The translations under genes and the position numbers were made by a program. Below the pieces are notes generated by a model. The model ran no database searches, had not been told where the DNA came from, and worked only from the letters and a program-made list of their open reading frames with translations. A stretch of 64,000 bases of DNA from Chelydra serpentina. Taxonomy: Eukaryota; Chordata; Testudines; Chelydridae. Numbering within the stretch: position 1 is the stretch's first letter; the number at the start of each line of letters is the position of its first letter. The DNA lies in the NCBI GenBank assembly GCA_037349315.1, contig JBAIAC010000024.1, forward strand, positions 37,125,501-37,189,500. The letters run 5' to 3'. Shown here piece by piece: positions 49,348 to 60,599 of this stretch.

Positions 49348-49718
49348 GTAAAGAAGTTTTGCAAATTAATTGATCTTTAATGTAAATCTGAGAACTGTCT
49401 TAGATTAAACTTTTTAGACATAAAGTGGGAGAATATCTGATCATATAAATATAACTGTGATGGAGAATGCAAGATTCTGCTCCTTTAAGACTATCACATT
49501 TAGAAAATCCAGTACCTGTGGGATATTGGCATCATTACATACCCAGCAGCATAATGTTTTAATCTTCCTGGTTATGAATGAGCTCCCACATACCCCAGTT
49601 GAACACCACTGATGTCAATGGAGTTACTGCTGACTTGCTAAACTGTAAGATCAGAATCAGGCCCATATTTCCACTTAATATCAATCTTTGCTGATATCTG
49701 CCCCCCAGATACCACAGT
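49348..49718. other. unassigned DNA
   Basis: 49590-49665 (gttgaacaccactgatgtcaat... agatcagaatcaggccc) resembles half of the palindromic miniature repeats seen elsewhere. Nothing else. Confidence 0.4.
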
Positions 49719-49922
49719 ATCTGAACACCTTACAATCTTTAATGTACTTATCCTCACAACACCCTCATAAGGTATGAAAGTACTATTGTCTCCATTTCAC
49801 AGGTGGGTAATGACAGAGACATTAAGTGACTTGCCCACATTCAAACAGAAGTCTGTGGTGCAGCAGGTAACAGAACCTGAATCTTCTGAGACCCAGGCCA
49901 GCATCCTAACTATTGGACCACC
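49719..49922 (-). mobile_element. MIR-type CORE-SINE
   Basis: Reverse-orientation MIR. It reads tcctcacaacaccctcataag, gtatgaaagtactattgtc, tccatttcacaggtgggtaa, gacattaagtgacttgccca, then cagaacctgaatcttctgag and catcctaactattggacca. The order matches the full MIR complement, from 3' part to tRNA-like head. Confidence 0.85.
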
Positions 49923-50000
49923 CCTAAAATACTTCTAAATTGACCAACACAGTCTTTTTTATAATTTCTTCTTTTCCCTGTGTTAAATGCAATTCTTTAG

Positions 50001-50632
50001 TGTGTTGATGTGATGTCCAGGGTCTTGAAGCCGGACTTGGGAGTCCCCACGCAGCTGCCATAGCCCCACCCAGTGGCTACTGAAACCAGACGGGCTGGGA
50101 AGCTACTAGGGGTATAGCCTCAGCCAAGGCACCACCCAAGGAAGCTCTGATTGGAGGATTGCCCAGCTCCACCATGTAAACCAATGGGGGAACAAGAAGT
50201 TTGTCCGAGCAACAAGGTGGTTGTGGTAGCATTGGACCCTACTCATGCCTGCCTCAGGCACCCAACCCTGTTCTTGGTTCCAGTCTTATTCCTGCCTTTG
50301 CTCCTGTTCCAACCATTCTCCTGCTCTGTGCTTGATCCTTTCCTCTCCTCTTGCCCTTACACCTTACCTCTAATCCTCAGTGACCAGTCCTGGCTCTGAC
50401 CCCAGCCTCTGACTTCTGACCTTGGCTCTGGCTTGACGCTGGCTCTGGCATTTGATATCTGACCTCAGCTCTGATCTTCATCTTTGATTCCTGTTTCTGG
50501 CTCTGGCAACTGGCAGCTGAGTCTGGTGCCAACCCCTGGCTTTGTTCCCCAACCTGGATACTTGCACCACCCACTAGACATGACTTCTGCTCTGACTATT
50601 AGGCAAGACCACCTATATCCCAGGCCATAACA
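50001..50632. mobile_element. solo LTR
   Basis: A CT-rich block with repeated tctgac / ggctctg units, beginning TGTGTTGATGTGATGTCC and ending GGCCATAACA. Flanks TTTAG (49996-50000) and GTTAG (50633-50637) form a 5-bp TSD with one mismatch. The word pattern (ctggctctgaccccagcctc) is one I associate with an LTR family in turtles. No internal genes. Orientation unresolved. Confidence 0.6.
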
Positions 50633-50833
50633 GTTAGCAGAACTGCAAGTTATTTGTAACAAATCAGTTTCCTTTGCAGAGACCAAAGAATTATAAATAA
50701 CAACTAACCAAACAAAACCAGTTAATCGTTGGTTTAATCTAAAGGTCTGCAAAAATACCTGACTCAAACAATGTCAGTTTGAATATGTATTTTAACCTCA
50801 AAACAGATGAGCTGCCAGTAAATACAAAATTAA

Positions 50834-51295
50834 GGGTATGTCTATACTTGAATTGCTACAACACTGCAACTATGCCATTGTAGTGCTTCAGTGTAGAAAT
50901 GACCTATGCTGATGGGAGGGGTTCTCCCATCACTGTAGGTAATCCACCTCCCAAAGAGGCAGACGTTAGGTCAAAAGAAGAACTTTTCCATTGACCTAGC
51001 ACTGTCTAAACCAGGTATTAGGTTGGCATACCTATGTCTCTCAGGTGTGTGAATTGTTCACAGCCCTGAGAGAAGTAGCTATGCCAATGGGGAGCGAGCT
51101 CTCCTGCTGGAATAATTAAACCATCCCTAACGAACAGCGGTACCTATGTTGGCAGGAAAGCATCTCCCACCAACATAGCACTGTGCCCACTGGCACTTTT
51201 GTCCGTGAAACTTTTGTCGGTCAGGGGTGTGTGTTTTTTTCACACCCCCGACTGACAAAAGTTTTACTGACAAAAGTGCAAGTGCAGAAATAGCC
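50834..51295. mobile_element. Harbinger-type MITE with terminal long hairpin
   Basis: 462 bp flanked by TAA (50831-50833 and 51296-51298). Termini are GGGTATGTCTATACTT and, reverse complemented, GGCTATTTCTGCACTT, matching 12 of 16. Inside, 51193-51279 forms a long hairpin: GCACTTTTGTCCGTGAAACT pairs with a right arm ending TGACAAAAGTGC, with CGGTCAGGGGTGTG closing on CACACCCCCGACTG around a T run. No coding frame. Confidence 0.85.
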
Positions 51296-51298
51296 TAA

Positions 51299-53189
51299 GT
51301 TCATAGAATAGAAAATAACATGCATTGGGAGTCATGTTTCACACACAATGGTCCAATTTGAATCTCAGTTACACAAGTATTGAACGGGTTCGACATCACT
51401 GGGCCCAATTCAACACTGCCTGTTACTTTGTGTTATCACAGCTTAGATAAATGGATGCAAAACCCTATCACTCTGATTTGGCAGCATTTTTGCACCCACT
51501 TTGAACATAGTGTAAATGACGCACAGGGCTAGTTATCTCTTGCATCTATGCTTCATTTGCTGCAGAGAAATGGGGAAGGGTGTGAGAGCTTCCGACACCA
51601 CACCTTCTTTCCCAGAGCTTCTGACATAGGGGATATGCCAAAAGTAGTAGCGGCATGTGTTGGAGCAGGAAGAGGAGTGGCCAGATCACGATGCACTCTG
51701 GATATCCTTGGCTCGTGCATGATTCCCAGCTGGTGCATGATTCCAAGAGGACTATCCTCACCTGGCACAAATTATAGAATACCCTATGCTATTCAGCCCC
51801 GTACTGAGGGTGGGGCTAGGGCAGAGAATCAGGAAGCTATTTGCTCCCTGACAGCCCTTTTGCTCTGCTGTGTCCAGGAGAAGCTGGGGCAGGTTCTCCA
51901 TTACATCCAAGCTGTCCCCTCTCCTGGGGCCTAATCATCTTCCTATTTAAACTAATGGCAAAACTTCCATTGTTGTCATTGGGAACAGGATTATGCCCTT
52001 AGGGGTGGTAGTTTTACCTGTTTGTATGCCCTGGGGAGATGAAGTTGAAAATTTGTTTTCCACACTGATGTCCCAATTCCTGTGAATGCAGAGCACCCTC
52101 AGAACTGGAGTTGATTGGGCTTCGAGAGTGTAGAATGCTACCAGCCAACCTATAGTGTTGACAATGTGAGAAGCGTTTCATAGCAATGCTAATCTAAATA
52201 ACTTCTACAACAGCCAGCATATATAAAGTGCACTGGTGTTTTGGACAGTTTTTTATACATCAGTCATGGCCCCACTAAAGCAGTGGCTTACTGAACAACA
52301 AGTCAGTTATATTCAGACTTCTACTAAGTAATACTTACAATAAAATAAAGTAAATATCTTAAGTACCACCATTTTTAGAAAGATGCCCTTTAGGTAAATT
52401 TTTGAGTCCACACACACTCCTGGTTTTGAACTGAATGCCCGCAATTTCATGTTATACTCATCTTGCAATGGGAAGCCATTAGAAACGGAACAGAGGCCTC
52501 TTACCCACCTTTAGAGTAAAGAAACCACTGAGTTTCAGCAAGTTGGGTGCATTCAAAATTTGTTTTCTGTTCATGAGTTATAAGGATGAGTGAGAAGATG
52601 ATCTGTGTCTCCTCTGTCTTTGCCTTGCAACTTGATTTCCATTGAGAGGTTATTGGAGACACAAACTGTAACTTTTTACATCCCCCAAACTACCTAGAGA
52701 TTTCACTGTTGGAAAGTATTATTCTCTTCTTAACGGTCAAACAGGGCAACTTCAAACATACAGCTAGGTTTTTAAAAGCCTCTGTAAGAAAACATTATGC
52801 CAATTTGAAAGAGATTCTGGACATATTCACAGGAGAATATGATCAGCAGTAGTGTCCTTGTTACTTTGGTACCATGAGCTCACTATACTAATACAACGTG
52901 TGCCATATTAATCATCTAATGTCTGCTCATCACTGGATCGGATGCTAGACACATCTGCCATAGTAACGTCTATATCCCTTGATTGTTCGCAGTAGTCCTC
53001 TTACTGAAATAAAAATAAGAATTATAGGATATTTGGTATCCTAAATATACATTCGACTGATACAAATGTCTTCTTGTTCATAAAATGTAACAATCATTTT
53101 TATCACATGTTCTCAACATAATGGCATTTGTGTCATTGTGCCATTATGATAACTAGTTGCCCTATTACCACCGGAGAATTGAAAAACTC
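51299..53189. other. unassigned AT-rich DNA
   Basis: No gene recognised. The 128-codon frame at 51548-51934 + overlaps several others and has no domain. Confidence 0.4.
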
Positions 53190-54555
53190 TGTGGTAATAT
53201 TGAAGGTAAGATTTACAACAAGGACTTTTCATCCAAATGATACAGATTTAGAAGGCTTTTGAGAGCAGCAATGTTATGACGTCTGTGAAGACAGATTATC
53301 ATAAGTTGTTGTAACCTGTAAAAGATAGTGCTTGAATGTTACAAATGTGACATAATTGTTTTAAATGTATGTTGCATGTTTTTAACACCCTTATGATTTG
53401 CCAAATGATAAAAACAGGGTTCTTAAATGAAAGGCCTCAAGATAGATCTAGTTGCCTTTCTTATTAATTCCCCAGAGGTCCAAACAAAATGTAAAGCTTT
53501 TATTTCAAACTTCAGTGAATGACCTTTGCGACTATTTATGTTTTATCATCTGAATATATTGCAAACTTTCACTGTGTAGGGTAGGATTTTATATTTGTAT
53601 TAAAGGTCATAATGTAGTACATACCAAATGTATTCCATAACAGTCCTTATGACTGTCTATGGTCACCCTTTTGTTTTAGGGTAAGTAGTGTTATAAAAGA
53701 TGGGGTCTTGTTTCCCATATGCATTACAATTAGGACCTGTTAGTAAGAGACAGGATTTTGTATTATGTCTATGATAAACAGATTAGAGAAACGTTGAGGG
53801 CTTGAAGCCCCAATGTGAATTGTTTAGTTATAAGATTTAGCAAGGCTTTATCTGTCTGTATACCTTTGAAGATTTCTGTAAGAAACTATGTGAAAGAATA
53901 AGGAATGCATGCATAAGGGAAAAGATAAGATGTGAAAGCCATCACAAATGTCCAGATGGTCAAGAAAAACTGAGAGACTTGGACACACCAGGAGAATCAG
54001 AAAACATCCATTGTATCTGATGCTAAACATGTTAGCAGCATTGATGGCCTCAGAGGTGAGGCATGAAATGCTAAACATGTTAGCAGTATCGATGGCTTCA
54101 GAGGTGAGACATGCACCCCCGAAGGCAAGACAACAAATAGGAGATAACAATGGGAAGCCTGACAATAACCATCAAATGATAACAGTGGACAACCCAAAAT
54201 TACCATCACTTTAGGACTAAATTACAGGATGACATTGCAAAATGCATGGACTCAATTGGGAATTTACAACTATAAAGATGGGGTGTTTTGCCATGGAACT
54301 CTGGGTTCAGTCCTGCAAGCCTCGGAGCATCGGATCGCGACTGACAGAGCCCTGCTCCTCACTCATGCTCAATCTAACCTGCGATTAGATTGACTTGAGC
54401 TACAACAGACTGGTAACTATAAAGACCATCTGCAGGCTGTGTGTGTGTGTGTATGACTGAAAACCATATGCTAACTGTTGTATTTTCAATAAATATGGCG
54501 TATTTGCCTTCTCTCTTATAAAAGATCCTATGTGTTTTGTATAGCATAACAACTG
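53190..54555 (+). mobile_element. probable ERV-like LTR region
   Basis: Begins near TGTGGTAATATTGAAGG. It contains two similar TATA-type motifs in matching context (ttataaaagatggggtcttg at 53691-53710 and tataaagatggggtgttttg at 54271-54290), and a clear polyadenylation signal AATAAA at 54488-54493 about 215 bp after the second. It ends near gcataaca. TATA, then R, then AATAAA, then a T/G-rich end is an LTR layout, but I could not establish a TSD. A 48-bp tandem duplication lies in the U3-like part. No viral genes are present. Confidence 0.4.
54020..54115. repeat. 48-bp tandem duplication
   Basis: Two copies with period 48, each starting ATGCTAAACATGTTAGCAG (54020 and 54068) and ending near gaggtgag(g/a)catg; a few substitutions separate them. 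Located upstream of the second TATA-type motif, the position where LTR enhancers are often duplicated. Confidence 0.9.
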
Positions 54556-54737
54556 AACATATAATACTGTATATGCCCAAATGACCAGAGCGTCTCTTGT
54601 ACTACTAAGAAAAGACAGAACAATACTGTATATATATGTAGTGTAAGACAATTAGCTTTAATTAAGTTGTTATGGTAATGAAACAGAAGATGTTAAATGA
54701 GCAATAACAGGGCATATCCCTTTGTGGTTAGCTGAAG

Positions 54738-54839
54738 CCAAATTCAGTCATCACTTATACTGGTGTAAATCGGGAGTAACTATTGGTTTCAATTAAATTC
54801 TTCTAGATTTATACTAGTGTAACAGAGAGCTGAATTTGG
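54738..54839. repeat. palindromic miniature repeat, 102 bp
   Basis: Termini CCAAATTCAG and CTGAATTTGG are exact complements. Inner tatactggtgtaaatc and gatttatactagtgt also pair. This is a recurrent small inverted-repeat family (others at 22938 and within 24364). Confidence 0.75.
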
Positions 54840-56169
54840 ACAATGGTTTTCAGACAGGTATTTTTGTGTGCTTGCTTTCTTATGGTTGAATATAAAATAT
54901 TACCAAAGTATTTTAACTTAAATAACCCTGAAGAAATAAGTGCTATAAATGGAATTCAGTTGCACATTTTTATTGTATGGCATTCTACTAAAAATGTTAC
55001 ATGTCATATTTCTTCCATGCTCAAATAACACCAATTTAAAATACCGTACATTCAAGTAAAATGTCATATAAATACAATAGAATATAAATAGAAGCTTCTC
55101 ACTAAAAAAATTAAAGGTGGGGGGGAGAACCTTTAGAGAATAGGATTATATTTTTTTGGAAGCTATGTAAACTTGGTATCATTACTTAAGCCAGATCCTA
55201 TGTCTCCTAATAAAAACTGATTTCCCTTACAAGTCAGAGTAATAAGGAGATACATTTCTGTCTTAAACATAAAAGCTAACACACATTAAATATTTCACTT
55301 CTATTTTTCCAAGGAAATTCAATGTCAAATCATCAGAGTTTGTCATGAGTGTTAAATTAATTGACACTCAGATAATGAAATAAAGTTTTAGTTCACTAAG
55401 ATTTAGTGTTATGGCAGTAGTTTGGTCTTGCTAAAGACAATAGCTAATGTTAAATTTCACTTTTCATTAATGCCATTTTTATGAGCCTCCTAATATTGTT
55501 AAGATAAGGATGGTTGTGTCATATGGCAGACAAATTCAATTTCTTGTCCTGCTCCATCTTGCTCCAGAAGCCAGTACTCTTATGAAGGTAGCTTATTTTC
55601 TGGAAGAAGAAGAGAAGCATGTGCTTCTTTCACACTGTAGCAGGTCCGTGGCCAGTTAATAAAAAACATTGGATTCCTCGGCTAAAAATATAATGGCTTT
55701 CACAAAGATGAACTCCAGGGAGAATAAGTAGCACTTTTATTAATTTTGCAATCTTTAAAGAATACATCTATTCCATTACTACTGTAAGGGGCAGATCCTC
55801 AATTGTTGTAAATTGTCATAGCTTTATCTAAGTCAATTTAAAAGGTACATGATAAAGATATGGGGGAATGGAATTTCCACCCAATAATAAGCCTACTACA
55901 TTGCACTGACTAAGCAAATATACCTTGCATCACAACCTGTAGGCCAACAAACTCAGACCACAGACCAGCATAGAAGGTCAAGAGACCTTCACTGAGAATG
56001 TCCCACTAGCAGCTATAGATATTCAGATCTAGAGATGATTTAGTGAAGACTGATCACTGCAGTGCATGGGATGAGAACTGTCCAGAGGGTCAAGCTTTAA
56101 AAGGGGAAGCTTTAAAAGATTAATATAATTGGCATGAATTGCAGTCAGTGCAATATACAGAGAACTTGT
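54840..56169. other. unassigned AT-rich DNA
   Basis: No gene recognised. The last 100 bp could already belong to the Harbinger element, whose left end is missing. Confidence 0.4.
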
Positions 56170-56386
56170 GTAATTTGTTCTGTTTTGCACAGAAGCTTCT
56201 GAATGGTCTTCAGGGAAAGCAGCAGCCCCCAATGCCTGCTGGGGCAAAAAATGTGTCGAGGGTGGTTTTGGGTAAATGTCGTCATTCAACCCCCACTCCC
56301 GCCCTCCCTCCGTGAAAGCACCGGCGGGCAATCAGTTCGCGCCCTTTTCTAGTGATTGACAGCGCGGATGCCACAGGACCACGAGC

Positions 56387-57670
56387 ATGGAGCCCTCTGC
56401 GATCATCACTGCTGTTCTGTCCGTTGTCAACACCTCACGCCTTATCGTCCACCTTTTCCAGAGGCAGATGCTGATAAATTGGGCGAGGCGGCAACGGAAG
56501 CACCATGAGGACATTGACTCTGAGATGGACACACACCTCTCAGAAACCACAGGACCCCGCACTCTGGACATCATGGTGGCAATGGGTCATGTTGATGCTG
56601 TAGAACGGCGATTCTGGGCCTGGGAAACAAGCACTCACTGGTAGGACCGCATAGTGCTGTAGGTCTGGGATGAATCCCAGTGGCTGCGAAACTTTTGGAT
56701 GCGTAAGGGCACTTTCCTGGAACTTTGTGAGTTGTTGTCCCCTGCCCTGAAGCGCCAGGACACCCGGATGCGAGCAGCCCTGACTGTCCAGAAGCGAGTG
56801 ACCATAGCCCTCTGGAAGCTTGCAACGCCAGACAGCTACCGGTCAGTCGTGAATCAATTTGGAGTGGGCAAGTCTACCATGGGGGTTGCTGTGATGCAAG
56901 TAGCCAATGCAATCGTTGAGCTACTGCTCTCAAAGATAGTGACCCTGGGAAACGTGCAGGTGATCATAGATGGCTTCGCTGCGATGGGATTCCCAAACTC
57001 CGGTGGGGCTATTGATGGAACTCACATCCCTATCCTGGGACCGTACCACCAGGGCAGCCAGTACATTAACCGAAAGGGCTACTTTTCTATGGTGCTGCAA
57101 GCACTGGTGGACCATAAAGGACGGTTTACCAACATCAACATCGGATGGCCGGGCAAGATTCATGACGCTCGCGTTTTCAGGAACTCTGGTCTCTTTAGAC
57201 AGCTGCAGGAAGGTATTTACTTCCCGGACCAGAAAATAACTGTTGGGGATGTGGAGATGCCTATAGTGATCCTCGGGGACCCAGCCTACCCGCTAATGCC
57301 CTGGCTCATGAAGCCGTACACAGGCGCCCTGGACAGTGAAAAGGAGCTCTTCAACTACCCTCTGAGCAAGTGCAGAATGGTGGTGGAGTGTGCTTTTGGA
57401 CGTCTGAAGGGGAGATGGAGAAGCTTATTGTCTCACTCTGATCTCAGCCAAACCAGTATCCCCATTGTGATTGCAGCCTGCTGCGTGCTCCACAATCTCT
57501 GTGAGAGCAAGGGGGAGACGTTTATGGTGGGGAGGGAGGTTGAGGCAAATCGCCTGGCTGCTGATTACGCGCAGCCAGACACCCAGGCGATTAGAAGAGC
57601 ACAGTGGGATGCGCTGCGCATCCGGGAAGCTTTGAAAGCTAGCTTCCAGAGTGAGCAGGGTAACCTGTGA
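56387..57670 (+). pseudogene. Harbinger DDE transposase, two in-frame TAG codons
   Basis: The endonuclease that cuts and joins PIF/Harbinger DNA. One frame runs from ATG 56387 to 57670 but is stopped by TAG at 56642-56644 and 56660-56662, six codons apart. After them 323 codons remain open from ATG 56699. In that numbering: a helix-turn-helix-like N-terminal part (about 20-75), catalytic D106 (GGAIDGTHIPI), D156 (GKIHDARVF) and E230 (VVECAFGRLKGRW). GDPAYPLMPWLM (about 194-205) is another family landmark. All three acidic residues persist, so decay is recent or slow. Full length (428 codons) fits the family. Without readthrough only the C-terminal part could be made. Confidence 0.9.
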
Positions 57671-57784
57671 CTATTACCTTTGTGTAAGCAGAACCTGAAC
57701 CTGCCTATGTTTATTTACCCAGTTAATGTTGCCTATCCTCTCCAATTACAAAACCCTTTCCCCCGCTTCCTACACTGCTTTAAA

Positions 57785-57795
57785 AATAAAATAAA
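57785..57795 (+). terminator. polyadenylation signal, transposase
   Basis: Two overlapping AATAAA hexamers 115 bp after the transposase stop codon. Confidence 0.65.
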
Positions 57796-58350
57796 TGCAA
57801 CGTTGTTCATTAAAACCATATTCTTTATTAAGGATTTCTCGGTAAGGGGTTGAAACTGGGACGCATGCTGCGGTTGGGGAGCGGGTGGAGTGATGGAAAG
57901 GACGCTTCCAAACTCGGGGACTGACAGGCTCCTGCTCCTAGAGCAGTCCGCAGTGGTGGACTGGTTGTTTCAACGGAGCCTGCCACCCCTCCTTTTTGGA
58001 ACTCTGTGGGGTGGGGGCCTATGTGACTCTGTGGCTGGGGATGGCGGTTACAGAGCCCCTGCTGCGTGGCTCTGTCGTGCAGGCTACTGACCGCTGCATA
58101 GGATCTGTAACCGCCCTCGCCCACCACAAACTCACAGAGCCCCCCAACACAGAACATGAAAACCACCTCCCAGAATGACCACGGTGCCTAGTGAATGCAA
58201 TGTGAGTGTGACGTTCTGGTGAACCTGCCCCCCTGTCTGTACCCTGGTAAAGGCGCCTATCGTCTCCAATTACCAACCCCCTTCCCCTCCTTCAAGCACA
58301 CCATCCTTTAAAAGGAAATCAAGGAAACAGTACTTAACAGAAACTTAAAT

Positions 58351-58356
58351 TTTATT
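58351..58356 (-). terminator. polyadenylation signal, Myb-like gene
   Basis: TTTATT on the + strand, AATAAA on the - strand, about 135 bp past the stop of the Myb-like gene at 58491. Confidence 0.6.
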
Positions 58357-58490
58357 AAGGACAGCACAATTATGGGATGAAACTTTGATGGGGGCTAGGG
58401 TGGGGTGCGGTTGGAGGGAAGGAAAGGACCCATCAAATCTTGGGGAATGAGAGCCTTTTGCTACTTGAGCAGTCCACAGGGGTGGAGTGA

Positions 58491-60504
58491 TTATTTCCAT
58501 GGCCCCTGCCGCCCCTCCTTCTTGGGACTTTGGGTGAGGAGGGGGATGGGACTTTGTGGCGGGGGAGGGCGGTTAGAAATCAAATTGAGCGGGGCTCTTT
58601 CGTCCTGCCTCCGGTCCTGCAGAACATCTACAAGGCGCCGGAGCGTATCCATTTGCTCTCGCATTAGTCCCAGCAGCGTCTGAGTAGCCTGCTCGTCTTC
58701 TTGCCACCACCTGTCCTCACGAGCTTCAGTCCTCTGCTCCCGTTCGCAGAATGCTTGCCGGTACTGAGAGATGTCCTCTCTCTGCTGTGCCGCCTCATTT
58801 CGGGAACAGACCATCAGTTCCGAGAACATGTAGTCCCAAGTTCTTTTTTTGCGCCGCCTGATCTGCGCCAGCCTCTGGGAGGTGGATGCACGGGTAGTGC
58901 GGGAGACACTCGCAGCTGTGGGATGGGAGAAAGGGAGTGAATTCTTCACAAAGATACATTTTCGCAAACAATGAATACACTCTTTCCCTGTGAACAAGAC
59001 CATGCACGCTACCTATCACATGTGCACTCAGTACAAGGTCGAATTTTTTGTCTTTATATTGAGTGCCTGGGGTCCTGGTGTACAGATCACACAAGCGGGG
59101 CTGGACAACGGAATTCAGCTATCAGGAGGCCATGGTAAGCCGTAGACTTTTGGCTGCTGAAAGCTTACTTTACAGCAGCGCCCTCCTTTCATGTTCCAAG
59201 CACAGCTCCTAGCGGTAGCCAGTTCCTGCTGCCAGCAAACCGATGAGCTTGAACGGTTCGCCTCCCCGCCCCCACCGCGTGGCTGGTCCCGGGAAAGATC
59301 CCTGCAAGCTGCCAGCGAACCGCTCACCTTGAACGGTTCGCCTCCCTGCCCCCACCATGTGGCTGGTCCCGGGAAAGATCCCTGCAAGCTGCCGGCGAAC
59401 GGCTCAGCATGAACGGTTCGCCTCCCCGCCCGCACCGCGTGCCTGGAAACCACCGGGTAGAGTTATTTAAAGGAACAGGCAATCAGTCCACATACTAAAA
59501 TACCCCTAATTCAAACCAGGGCACCATGACTGATATCACTCTGATGCGGATTACGGAGACAGAGAAAGACCGTATGCTGCGTGAATGCCAGCAAACACCA
59601 GGGCCGTATGCCGCCATGCTTTGCCAGGCAATGATACCGGAGTAACTGCTACTAGCCTGGCGCGGAAAAGTTTCCTACCATGGAAGAGACAATAATGCCG
59701 CTCTCCCCAGGAACCTGATGCAAAGGCTTTCACAGTACCTCCAGGAGAGCTTCGTGGAGATGTCCGATGAGGATTTCTCCTCTATCCCTAGACATATTGA
59801 CAGACTTTTCGAGTAGCTGCACTGGCAATGACTAAAAACTAAAGTGCCTAGGGCAAACTAAGCAATAAAAACCCATTGCTAACATACCATGCCTATTCTA
59901 TTCAAAATAAATGTTTAAAACACTCACCTACTGATCCTTCCCCTGATTCCTGGTCAAGGTTACTGCCTTGGGAGGGTTGGTAGGGGATCTCAGTCAGGGT
60001 GATGAAGAGATCCTGGCTGTCGGGGAAATGGGCGTTGAAAGCGCTGTTGACTGCCTCGTCCTCCTCATCTCCTTCCTCATCTTCACCGTCCGCGAAAACC
60101 TCCGATGAAGTGGCCGTAGATAAGACCCCATCGTCGGAGTCCACGGACACTGGTGGGGTAGTGGTGGCAACACCACCTAGCATTGCATGCAGTACCTCGT
60201 AGAAACGACATGTTTGGGGCTGGGATCCGGAGTGTCCGTTTGACTCCTTGGTCTTCTGGTATGCCTGTCGCAGCTCCTTGATTTTCACGCGGCACTGCAT
60301 TGCATCCCGGCTGTATCCTCTCTCCGTCATAGCCTTGGATATTTGCTCATAATTTTTTGCATTCCGTCTTTTGGACCGGAGCTCGGATAGGATGGATTCA
60401 TCTCCCCACACAGCGATCAGATCCAACACTTCACGATCAGTCCACGCTGGAGCCCTCCTTCTATTCTGGGACTGCATGATAACCTCTGCTGGAGAGCTCT
60501 GCAT
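58491..60504 (-). CDS. Harbinger Myb/SANT-like protein, two exons
   Basis: The DNA-binding partner of Harbinger transposase; in studied elements it carries the transposase to the nucleus and the termini. Exon 1 is 60504-59928: ATG 60504 (MQSSPAEVIMQSQN). A Myb/SANT-like trihelix domain lies at about residues 17-105, with APAWTDREVLDLIAVWGDES, RNAKNYEQISKAM, CRVKIKELRQAYQKTKE and CRFYEVLHAMLGG. An acidic stretch (DGEDEEGDEEDEA) follows. The exon ends GTAG and the intron opens GTGAGT. The intron's end reads tcccatcccacag, and exon 2 starts at 58915. The join is in frame (GSVAASVSRTT). Exon 2 has a basic patch (QIRRRKKRT) and a Glu/Gln/Arg-rich coiled coil. Total 333 residues, no internal stop. 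Splicing is inferred from sequence; expression is unknown. Confidence 0.85.
59231..59450. repeat. 80-bp tandem triplicate
   Basis: gaacggttcgcctccc recurs at 59251, 59331 and 59411 (exact 80-bp period), each followed by cgcaccgcgt-like text and gtcccgggaaagatccctgc in the first two units. Within the intron of the Myb-like gene. Each unit also holds an inverted pair (gcgaacc and ggttcgc). Confidence 0.9.
59526..59816 (+). pseudogene. possible third Harbinger ORF, one stop
   Basis: A frame from ATG 59526 (MTDITLMRITETEKDR) to TAG 59814-59816, 96 codons, opposite in strand to the Myb-like gene and inside its intron. TAA at 59643-59645 interrupts it; both halves keep protein-like composition (LRECQQTPGPYAAMLCQAM; LMQRLSQYLQESFVEMSDED). 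TATTTAAAG lies about 60 bp upstream. I recognise this DNA as a recurring part of turtle Harbinger copies but know no function, and the coding reading is my inference. It could be conserved only because it is intronic element sequence. Confidence 0.35.
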
Positions 60505-60599
60505 CGTTGCCAGTGCTGCTGAGCTGGCCACAATGTCCAAACAGGAAATGAGATTCAAACTGGCCGGACAGGAAAAGGAATTCAAATTTTCCCGGGGCT

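Larger units (their letters stand above)
57690..58620. repeat. imperfect direct duplication, offset about 525 bp
   Basis: 57690-58090 and about 58215-58620 align in the same orientation. Anchors: tccaattac at 57741 and 58264; gagcagtcc at 57941 and 58467; tgccacccctcctttttgga and tgccgcccctccttcttggg. The second copy covers the 3' end of the Myb-like gene, so the first is a decayed extra copy of that end. Confidence 0.75.

Noticed and set aside
54439..54453. (GT)n run as a regulatory element
   Set aside because: Short simple repeat with no other support.
56170..56386. First exon of the transposase upstream of 56387
   Set aside because: A ttctgttttgcacag acceptor-like string exists near 56180-56194, but no donor or upstream coding frame could be identified, so no extra exon is called.
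59115..59453. 112-codon frame across the 80-bp triplicate
   Set aside because: Repeat-driven; lies within the intron of the Myb-like gene and has no motif.
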